Assembly (NCBI GenBank): GCA_900617975.1
Contig: UZAE01000893.1
Span: 1 to 17,111, forward strand
Origin: Rodentolepis nana
Taxonomy: Eukaryota; Platyhelminthes; Cestoda; Cyclophyllidea; Hymenolepididae
Reading direction: 5' to 3'
DNA length: 17,111 nucleotides
The notes under the pieces are model-generated. The model saw only the letters and a program-made list of their open reading frames with translations. It had not been told where the DNA came from and made no database searches. Of the stretch, positions 9,619 through 17,111 are shown piece by piece. The position numbers were made by a program, and so were the translations under genes. Position 1 is the first letter of the stretch. Every line of letters begins with the position of its first letter.

Positions 9619-10165
9619 GAAAGGTAATTCCAATGAAATATACTGTTTCAGTTTATTCGTTCTTGTATTTAAAAATGACACCTATATATCCTACCTCTTC
9701 TTTGTTTTATCTAACCGAGGCCCCATCAATTTACTATTCGGAGTGAGAAGAATTCGAGTTACTAATCAGACCTGAAAATGAATACCTGCCAAAACAATGA
9801 TAAGGAAAATCTTATGCTGAAGTCATACAGAGACACGTGGATGCTGGTGAATCAGTATTGCATAATTCGCAGTATCATTAAAATCACTGTAATGCTGTAA
9901 GCCAAATTAACGCAATGTATAATTTTTCAAGCCTTTTTCATTTCAAGGACGCTTTGAGGATTGCGAGAAAACCCCTCCTGTCAATAAATACTGTCAATGT
10001 CTTCATCTGGAACCAACCCGCAAGGTAATCTAGCTTACGCCAATCGATGTTTTACTGACCAGCCATGCTATATTAGTTGTTCGTGATTAGCCTTTCAAGT
10101 GGCTAATTCCACTTTACATTTTAACAGAACGCGATGCTTAGTTTAAATATTATAGTATTCTAGAT
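9619..10165. other. Stretch without recognisable gene between mariner and SINE E
   Basis: This is AT-rich sequence with no ORF of interest and no repeat ends. The first six bases, GAAAGG, may be the outer part of the SINE D target duplication displaced by the mariner. Confidence 0.45.
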
Positions 10166-10424
10166 GGGGTGTGTGCTATGGACTTACCTCCACGTGGTGC
10201 ACCCTGGGCAACGTATACTCATAAGGCAAAAGTCTTCTGACTTAAAGCTACCATGACCCCACTGTATGTCATATTCGACTACTTCCACAGTACTCACCTC
10301 ACCTCTTTTCTTCCTTTGTTTCTGTCTCTTTTACATCTTTGAAACATTCTTCTGCTCCCCCCCCCCCTCTCGACTATTTTTCACTTTGATGTTCCTCTCC
10401 TCTGCGAAGCCCAAAGTCAACTAA
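10166..10424 (+). mobile_element. SINE copy E, missing its 3' end
   Basis: This sense-strand copy starts GGGGTGTGTGCTATGGACTT and keeps CCACGTGGTGCACC, ACTTACCTC (10182-10190), the GTACTCACCTCACC block and a run of 11 C at 10357-10367. About 20 bases are missing after GGCAAAAGTC compared with other copies. It stops at AAAGTCAACTAA and lacks the whole conserved 3' hairpin and tail. No target duplication was found. Some 25 bases on, TTATATCAAAGG (10449-10460) resembles the tail in reverse orientation, which could mean a local inversion or deletion. Confidence 0.88.
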
Positions 10425-10705
10425 TTTGTCGAAAGGTTGTGGTTTGAATTATATCAAAGGAAAATGAAGACTTGCAATTTAGCAGCACAAAGATACCAGT
10501 AAACTTGACAATTCCGAGATGCTTATAAATCCCTTATTAATTAGCGTTCTTTTTAAGAAACGCATTTAAAGTCATTTTATTGTGTAGAAGTGTGTTTTAG
10601 TTGTTTTCTCAATCGTTCTAAATCAACGCATAACTCCTCATCTTCAAAGATTGGTACATAACTGAAAGGAAGGCAATAAACCGCATCAGAACGAGTAGTA
10701 CCGGC

Positions 10706-10742
10706 TACCCCCTTCGCCCTCCCCCCCCCTCACCCCCACCTC
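10706..10742 (+). repeat. C-rich low-complexity tract
   Basis: Runs of C of lengths five, three, nine and five occur close together, broken by T, A and G. The minus strand has several G-runs close enough to form a G-quadruplex in principle. Confidence 0.7.
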
Positions 10743-10910
10743 CGGTGATGACATTAACATGTTAGCCCAAAGCTAAAATCTTCAGGGGAATTCGGGCACT
10801 CACTTTTTATTTTAGCTTTGATGTAACTAAGTCAAAATAACCCCCCATTTTATTACTCTAATCGTGCCTGAAGTACACCCGCCTTACAACCTTTAAGAAG
10901 GTACAATTAT

Positions 10911-10945
10911 CCCATCCCCACCCACCCACCCACCCACCCCACCCC
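10911..10945 (+). repeat. (CCCA)n microsatellite
   Basis: CCCATCCCC leads into five or more CCCA units and ends CCCCACCCC. The minus strand is a regular series of GGG runs with one-base spacers, a strong G-quadruplex pattern, and the plus strand is a possible i-motif. Confidence 0.85.
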
Positions 10946-11563
10946 TCTTTATAATCCCGTTTGTGCACCTAGTTAACAAAGTGGTTTTTCAAGTTCCAAA
11001 AGTACAAATGGTCTCAATTGTTTGAATGTTTGCAAGACAACTGTTATGTTTCACCTCGTTTCTTTTTTCGGGCTACACAACCAACTGATTTATTTGCAAA
11101 AAATTTTCATTGTACCTCAATACTTTCCCAGAAGCCATTAGCACTAATAGGATTCCCTAAATTGATATGTCTGAGATTGCAATTTTCAGTGACTTAGGTT
11201 TTGATATAAAAAATGCATTTCTAATCAAAAGAGACAATTTTCAATCATAAAAGGAGACGACAGACCTGGATAAAAATGGCATTTTGTAAAATATGATATT
11301 TGTTATGACCTCACCTACATACACACATGATGAGTACTTTTTTCTTCTTAATATCATTTACTAATCGTCCCATGGCCCCTGGGATTAAAATTTTCGTGTA
11401 TATGGCGCTGTCTTTACAGGATTGCTAATCCAACCAGGGTTGGAGAATTGAAAGCAGACATAAATAAGACCACACTTTCCCATAAATGTGGTAATCAAAA
11501 GATAAGACGCCTCTCTACGACAAGTGAATGAAAGTGTAAGGGGTAATAGTAAAGAAGCATTAA

Positions 11564-11580
11564 CTAAATAAATAAATAAA
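11564..11580 (+). repeat. (TAAA)n run
   Basis: Four TAAA units follow AAGCATTAAC. The run looks like a retroposon tail of the type seen on the SINE copies, but no SINE body precedes it. Confidence 0.6.
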
Positions 11581-13443
11581 TTGGGGAAGTATTGGAGTCT
11601 ATTTTGGGCCAGTGTTTTTCGCAGGTTGCATGCCTCGCTCAGTGACCTTGAAATCTCTTCATCTTTGTGTACATGGCTGTTTCACACCGCTAGGTCCTCC
11701 TTTCTAATCATTCTTTTCTGTACACGCAATGTCTACTTTTGTTACTCGGAGTTTGAGAAATTCTTAATTTTTTTGCTCAAAGATAAGCCCTTCTACACCT
11801 ACACTTTTCTCAACGTTTCTAGATGCGTGAAAGCATTTTACTGATAAGATATTACTGGCAATGAACAGCGCACGTTGTTTTTGAAGTCTCACTTTTAATG
11901 ACTGGATTAAATCAACTCGATAGGAAATTTAATTGTTTATTTTATTGTTGACAACATTTCTAAAAGCAATTTTACTTGGCAAGTTCATTGTAATAGCTTA
12001 TTCCAAAAACCTACTTAGATCCTAATGTATAAGTGGGGGTAAAGTCATTTTATTTACAAAATTATTTACCACTATTATGTATTAATTTTTTTTTCTTGGC
12101 ACGAGATTAACTTTGTGAGGGTCATCATATCTGAGGGCCATGTATCATTTGCATTCTGACCTCCACCGGCTGGGTCTTTGATGACATCAAACGTTTGTCT
12201 CCTGACATCAATTGGCGCATAGACACTCAAAGCTATATTTCAGACAGTCAAAGGTGAAAGCTTATAAACTGAAATTGAGATCAGTTTCATCATGTGATGT
12301 AGATTTGAGATTTGCCCCAGATATTTGGGTCCAAATTGATTTTACTCAGCTTAAGATGATTTACTCCCATTAAAGCTACCCCTAAATTCTGGTTTTCCCC
12401 AATGCGTTTGGATATTTGGGATTAAAACGATGATATCTGCAAAATATAATAGAGTCTGATATGGTGATATTCAATTAATAAGAGATAAGTTCAAACTCAA
12501 TATAATAAATCAGCTCAAAAATTCTCATTATTTAAACAATTGGCAAGTGAGATAACTCTATTAACGATCACAGATAGACCTGAAATCGATAAGAATAGGA
12601 ATTTTTCCTGATTCCCTGGTAATTTAAAGACTGTTCGAGTTTAATATCGGATTCTAAGTGAAATGTTCGCAAGGCACAAACTGTCGAATAAGTTGTAGTA
12701 GTGTTTGAACCTGTAAAAAATTGTAAATCTTTGTTCTCTTTAAAGTTATGGCTTTTGTCTAAGAACTCATCGACTCACCCTCGTATTCGAATGGCAATTT
12801 TTCTCCGGCTGTATTTAAAAGTTAATGGCCCACCCCCTCCTCAAACATTTCCAAATATTTGGCGAAATGCCTACATTAGAACGCACCTTGAACCAATCTT
12901 TTCTACTGATACTCTGGCTTTATCTCAATGCAAAGTTGATTTACTAATCAATAAAGGTATTTAATCTAGATAAGAATTAGCAGACTTCAAATCTTTCAAC
13001 GGGTCAGTGCATGCCACATTTACTACTTCAACCTCTTTCGAAGAAGCATGATATGAGAAGTTGGAATATGTATTGGAGAGACTAAAATTCTCATTTATTA
13101 TGCAACTGCATTTTTAACATAGTTTTTACTATCGTAACAGAGGGTAGAAGTGTTTTTTTCTGCGAAATATGCTGCCAAAAAGATCACCAACATTTTTCCT
13201 TTGACGTCATTAGATCGGGTACTTTCGATCGTACCACTAACTAGAAGTTTGGCTACTCCGCCCAGGCATACTTGTTCAATACCTGTACACATGGTTGTAG
13301 TAATTTAATAAGTTAAAAATACATTCTAGAAAAAATATTAATTTGAAGATTCGAGGAATTCAATAAAAAATTCAAAATAATAACTTGAAGAATATACATA
13401 CTTTCCACCCACAATGCTATAGTTTTATTTATTTTTCAAAGAG

Positions 13444-13734
13444 GGGGGTGCGTAATAGACTTACCTCCACGTGGTGCACTCTGGGCAACATATACTCATA
13501 CGGCTAAAAGTCCATTAACTGCCAGTTGACTTCTCACCTCAAACTACCATCACCCCACTGTATGTCAAATTCAACTACTTTCACAGTACTCACCTCACCT
13601 TTTTCTACCTTCGTCTTTGAAGCACTCTTCTGTTCCCCCCCCCCCTCTTTGATTTTTCTTCCCCTCTGTGAAGCCTAAATTCAACTAAAGGGCTAATGAT
13701 AACTATCATAACGCCTGCCATTTGATATAAATAA
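13444..13734 (+). mobile_element. SINE copy F, with small internal deletion
   Basis: This 291-bp sense-strand copy is flanked by a perfect 13-bp duplication, ATTTTTCAAAGAG, at 13431-13443 and 13735-13747. The head reads GGGGGTGCGTAATAGAC, with ACTTACCTC at 13459-13467 and CCACGTGG after it. Roughly 17 bases are missing in the T/C-rich middle near 13612-13618. A run of 11 C lies at 13635-13645. The 3' module GGGCTAATGATAACTATCA is at consensus, and the tail is GATATAAATA. The perfect duplication suggests a fairly recent insertion. Confidence 0.93.
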
Positions 13735-13747
13735 ATTTTTCAAAGAG

Positions 13748-14086
13748 AGGTTCAAATAAAAAGTAATAATCAACCCCATTGAGAATACACGAGCTTCAAA
13801 CGTACATCATTCTAATGACTTTGTGGTGACCTGCATGGGGTATAGGGTACAATAATCCCTCGTTGAACTGATCTGGAACCATGCAATCAATTCGCATCGC
13901 GACACTACTTGCCAAACAACTGCAGACATCAATAGATACAGACCAGAAACTGAGAATATGCGTCTTTCAAATGTAGAAAGGATCTATCGACAGAAAATTA
14001 TTATTTATCTTCACAATTCTCCCAAAAATATAATCTACAAGCTTAATCGATTAGCACAACTGCTTAATTTACTAGTAAAAAGATAT
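13748..14086. other. Spacer between inverted SINE copies F and G
   Basis: There is no ORF or RNA gene of note. It separates two SINEs in opposite orientation and would form the loop of a long hairpin in any transcript crossing both. Confidence 0.5.
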
Positions 14087-14095
14087 TATAATATT

Positions 14096-14417
14096 TACAC
14101 CAAATGGCAGGCATCTTGAAAGTTATCGTTAATCCTTTAGTTGACTTCAGGCTTCACAGAGGGGAAGGTACATCAAATTGAAAAAAAGTCGAGAGGGAGG
14201 CAGGGAACAGAAGAGTGTTTCAAAGATGAAAGAGTGACAGATACAAATGTAAATAAAGGTGAGGTGAGTACTGTGGAAGTAGTTGAATTTGACATACAGT
14301 GGGGTGATGGTAGTTTGAGGCGAGAAGTCAACTGGCAGTTAATGGACTTTTATCCGTATGAGTATATGTTGCCCAGGGTGCACCACGTGGAGATAAGTCT
14401 ATCGTACACTCCAAATA
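14096..14417 (-). mobile_element. SINE copy G, diverged
   Basis: This minus-strand copy of about 322 bp has a 9-bp duplication, TATAATATT, at 14087-14095 and 14418-14426. Its tail is degraded (plus strand TACACCAAATGGCAGG). The 3' hairpin is mutated (GGCATCTTGAAAGTTATCGTTAATCC). CCACGTGG is intact, and the main donor-like block has changed to GAGATAAGT. The second donor-like site GAGGTGAGT is intact at 14261-14269. A 93-codon plus-strand ORF from 14141 runs through the repeat and is a chance reading. Confidence 0.87.
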
Positions 14418-14426
14418 TATAATATT

Positions 14427-14934
14427 GAAGGGGAGAAAAACAAAATTCTGGGTAAATATCGTCAAGGGAAAATATTGTCTACTTTCCATGATAACTTAAA
14501 TTAAAGTTACCGATTTGGAGAAATGAGTGGGCTTCTACTCAAGAGATATTAACCAATTAAGAGGCAGGACTTTGCGCACGTGTTTCTGCGGTAGAGTGAT
14601 GAACTATTCGCAAAATGAGAGACGGTGTACACATGGGAGAAGATAAAGGTTTTAAATTTAATTATCGATTATAATATTTGAAAAGCAAGGAGAGGGGGCT
14701 AGGGAGATTCCAATTAGCGGCACATGCTTGGCCCCAAATTTGAGGATGTGCGAGAGAATTTTGCTCGAAAGCCATTCCAAATTTGTTTTTCAGAAAGAGC
14801 TTCCTCGTCAGATATAAATCTAACGGAGCGAACTCTGAATACTTAACTCAACGGGCTCGTATTTTGGCAAACGAGAACACTTAAGTAACTTGAAAATAAC
14901 TATGTGTTATCCATCTTTTGCATTTTGAAATTGA
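14427..14934. other. Stretch without recognisable gene
   Basis: This AT-rich sequence upstream of the 61-residue ORF has no clear TATA-initiator pair. I see nothing else in it. Confidence 0.45.
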
Positions 14935-15120
14935 ATGAAATATAATTTTTTAGCTCTTGTTTGTATCGGCATGGCATCAAATTTTTCAGTCGAGGCAAGA
15001 GAAAAAAGAAATGAATTTTGGTATAAACTTATTTCAACTACATCAATAAGCTCGGATAATCAGACAAGGGCGGTTAGACAAAAAATTCCATTTCATGAAA
15101 CTATTTTTGGAACCGAATAA
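14935..15120 (+). CDS. Possible small secreted peptide precursor, 61 residues
   Basis: I do not recognise a family. The first 21 residues look like a secretion signal: MKYN with one Lys, a hydrophobic core FLALVCIGMA, then SNFSVEA, where Val and Ala satisfy the -3,-1 rule. REKR follows directly and fits the furin-type pattern R-x-K-R, so a mature peptide of about 36 residues starting NEFWYKL could be released. It has no cysteine pairs and no Gly-Lys-Arg amidation site. The frame is closed by TGA just before the ATG, so this ATG is the only start. Base -3 is T, a weak context. An ORF of this length can occur by chance in a 17-kb window, and no transcript evidence is visible. Confidence 0.2.
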   Translation: MKYNFLALVCIGMASNFSVEAREKRNEFWYKLISTTSISSDNQTRAVRQKIPFHETIFGTE

Positions 15121-16302
15121 CAGTCCACCCAAATATATATGCTTCCTTGTTTGTCTAGCGCGCGCCTATTTTGCATTCGGAATGACTCATCCCGTCAAAC
15201 TTTAGTCTAAAATAGTGAAAAGCTGAAGGACTGCAAATTATCAGATGGGCTGGTTTGGAAAAGCCCCGGGAGTCGAATTAAAGTGGGGGGGGGGGTCGAT
15301 TCTCAACATAATAACACTGGAAACAGAAATAATAAAATATCGGTTTCAGAAAATGGCAGCTTCATTAGTCGATTCATGTTCTTCCACCTTTCCCTCCCTC
15401 TACTCAGGTAACTCAAAAGGTGCTTTTATTTGTGACAGCCAACATAGTGTATTTGCGTGATCCGTAGAAAAGGTGAAAGCCATTTACCACCAAGAGGCTC
15501 CATGCTTTTCGATCAAATTAAAGGATGAGCTGTGTTTTTTAAAGTATTAATTTGCTTAAAACATGCACACTGGGAACTCAGCGTCGTACACGAAACAGTT
15601 AAAAGCTTGGATCACGTACGAAAGTCAAAACTTTGTTTTAATTCACTGACCAAAACGATCAGATTTCATCTTATTAGTTTTCAGCGGTGAGACCTAATCG
15701 GGTGGTTAATTATCTTCCGTAGGAGGAAAGTCAACTTTAATGAAATCGAATATATGGTCTAAAATTAGTTTCTAAATTGTGTAACCCTCTTGTGCATGCC
15801 TATGAGGCAAAAGGACTATCAATCTCAATTCTCCTCATGATATGTACTGATTTTTTTACTGTAGCTAGATTTATGTTGATGGAAAACTTCGAAACCGGTG
15901 AATAGGTGTTTGAATAATACTATTCAGTACAATGCATGATGGGAAATTGCACCTACTGGGTAATTAATTTACAAATTTATAATTATTCGATCCATCTCGA
16001 GTACTCCGCATAAGTCAAAGATCTGCTTCCATAGTTCCCATGAACTGTGTTGTTTAATAAAAGCTTTATTGACAACATTAACTGTTTGAAAGGTTATTCA
16101 GTCATTCACATTCTAGCAAAGTGCACTTCTTCACTGTTGTTGCAAATATAGTACGTCTAAATTTCGGCGCTTTGATGAAGAATCTCGTCAAAGATTGCTG
16201 GATGCCAATTAATCATTACCTGGAGAAAGGTAAGACAAGTTGACATTCCAAAACGGTTCCTTGATAACTCCAAAATAAAAGGTATGAATCCACTTTGTTT
16301 TC
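15121..16302. other. Stretch without recognisable gene
   Basis: This stretch has a run of 11 G at 15285-15295 and otherwise AT-rich sequence. A 71-codon frame at 15245-15460 crosses the G-run and shows no protein-like features. No repeat ends were seen. Confidence 0.45.
15285..15295 (+). repeat. Poly-G run (11)
   Basis: Eleven consecutive G occur outside any SINE copy. Length calls in such runs are often uncertain in assemblies. Confidence 0.85.
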
Positions 16303-16317
16303 ATATGATCAATGTTT

Positions 16318-16691
16318 ATTTATTTATTTATACTAAATGGCAGGCGTTTTGATAGTTATCATTAGCCCTTTAGTTGGTGGCAGGCGTTTTGATAGTTATC
16401 ATTAGCCCTTTAGTTGAATTCAGACTTCGCAGAGAGGAGGAGGAACATCAATGTGAAAAAAGTCGAGAGTAGGAAGGGGAGGAACAGAAGAGTGTTTCAA
16501 AGATGTAAAAGAGACAGACACAAAGGTAGAGAAAATGTGTGATGAGTACTGTGCAATTTGTGAAATATGACATACAGTGAGGTGGTGGTAGTTTGAAGTG
16601 AGAAGTCAACTGCCAGTTAATAGATTTTTTTGCCGTATGAGTATACGTTGCCCAGGGTGCACCACGTGGAGGTAAGTCTTTTGCACACCCC
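16318..16691 (-). mobile_element. SINE copy H with duplicated 3' module
   Basis: This is the longest copy, at 374 bp. A 15-bp duplication with two mismatches, ATATRATYAATGTTT, lies at 16303-16317 and 16692-16706. The inverted tail on the plus strand is ATTTATTTATTTATACTAAATGG, three to four TAAA units on the sense strand. The 3' module occurs twice, at 16338-16376 and 16378-16416. GGTGCACC, CCACGTGG and the donor-like GAG|GTAAGT (GTAAGT at 16672-16677) are intact. Minus-strand ORFs through it are chance readings. Confidence 0.92.
16338..16416 (-). repeat. 40-bp tandem duplication at the 3' end of SINE H
   Basis: Two identical 39-base units (16338-16376 and 16378-16416) are separated by a single G. 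Each contains the whole hairpin module from TGGCAGGCG to TTTAGTTG on the plus strand. No other copy in the window shows it. Confidence 0.95.
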
Positions 16692-16706
16692 ATATAATTA
16701 ATGTTT

Positions 16707-17111
16707 GGGGATCAAAGTACCACCTAACAGATGCGTTCTCATGCTGATAAGAAAGATGGTCGACTTAAAGATGGCCTAGTGGCATTGCAAATGCCTAGGC
16801 TTACTTGTTGAATTCCTAGTACCTGCAAAGAATGCAATTAGTCATATCGCCAACGAACTTGTATCCCGAGTCATTATAATTGAGAATTTTATTTTTGGCC
16901 ACATCTATTTTCGGATGAGTGGTGTAATGTTGGAGCACCACGATGGATCAAGGTGTAATTTTGCCTTGAAGCTACGCTAAAACAGTAATAATTATTTTCT
17001 AAATCGAGTTCTTTTTCAATCTTAATCTAACCACTGGTATAGCAACTTTACCGCCAATTAAACAAATCTGACGTGGCTCATTCTAATCTATTCAAGAGGC
17101 ACTTAATCATG
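16707..17111. other. Right-edge stretch without recognisable gene
   Basis: I see no ORF, RNA gene or repeat end in these bases. Confidence 0.45.

Larger units (their letters stand above)
10425..13430. other. Three-kilobase stretch without recognisable gene
   Basis: Two C-rich simple-repeat clusters (10706-10742 and 10911-10945) and an AAAT run near 11564-11580 are the main structure. TTTGATG-A-CATCAAA at 12177-12191 is a perfect 7-bp inverted repeat. ORFs at 11581-11844, 12701-12964 and 13098-13292 (minus) show no signal peptide, domain motif or family resemblance that I can defend. Confidence 0.45.

Noticed and set aside
12701..12964. 87-codon ORF on the plus strand
   Set aside because: No start codon in good context, no motif and no family resemblance. 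It fits a chance frame.
13444..13560. The SINE head as a spliced leader RNA gene, because of its donor-like site
   Set aside because: The donor lies on the antisense strand. I could not match a known spliced leader exon and found no Sm-type site in a suitable place.
14141..14422. 93-codon ORF on the plus strand
   Set aside because: It lies almost entirely inside SINE copy G and is not open in the other copies.
1..17111. CRISPR arrays, bacterial operons, tRNA or rRNA genes
   Set aside because: No regularly spaced short direct repeats, no coding density and no recognisable cloverleaf or rRNA core sequence were seen on either strand.

Overview
The window looks like non-coding DNA from an invertebrate animal nuclear genome. 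It is mostly AT-rich. There is no long open reading frame, no operon-like packing and no ribosomal or transfer RNA that I can recognise. About 15% of it consists of eight copies of one short interspersed repeat, and there is one decayed mariner transposon. The species cannot be fixed from this sequence. The mariner type and two arthropod-style initiator motifs would fit an arthropod, but mariner elements also occur in flatworms and other invertebrates.

Layout, left to right. Positions 1-885 have clearly higher GC than the rest and hold two diverged tandem copies of a unit with a TATA box, possibly LTRs or small promoter units. From about 886 the sequence turns AT-rich. SINE copies then lie at 1062-1380 (A, +), 3098-3418 (B, -), 6088-6426 (C, -), 7988-8312 (D, -), 10166-10424 (E, +, truncated), 13444-13734 (F, +), 14096-14417 (G, -) and 16318-16691 (H, -). 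The strand given is the proposed sense strand, starting GGGGTGCGC and ending in an A-rich tail. A 1295-bp mariner element lies at 8322-9616, apparently inserted into the target-site duplication beside copy D.

The main result is the SINE family. Six copies (A, B, C, F, G, H) have recognisable target-site duplications of 9-15 bp directly at their borders. These fix both ends, and the (TAAA)n-like tail fixes the orientation. The 3' terminal module contains a conserved small hairpin, TGATA/TATCA inside GGC/GCC, which could be the recognition site for a partner LINE reverse transcriptase. The 5' end carries two overlapping palindromes and an 8-base match to the 5' end of U1 snRNA. On the opposite strand this reads as a strong splice donor, GAG|GTAAGT, and a second donor-like site lies about 140 bases upstream of it on that strand. 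I do not recognise the family by name.

The mariner transposase has one in-frame stop and three inferred frameshifts, but its three catalytic aspartates can still be found at the canonical D34D spacing. The only non-transposon reading frame with any protein-like character is a 61-residue ORF at 14935-15120 with a signal-peptide-like start and an REKR processing motif. It remains speculative.
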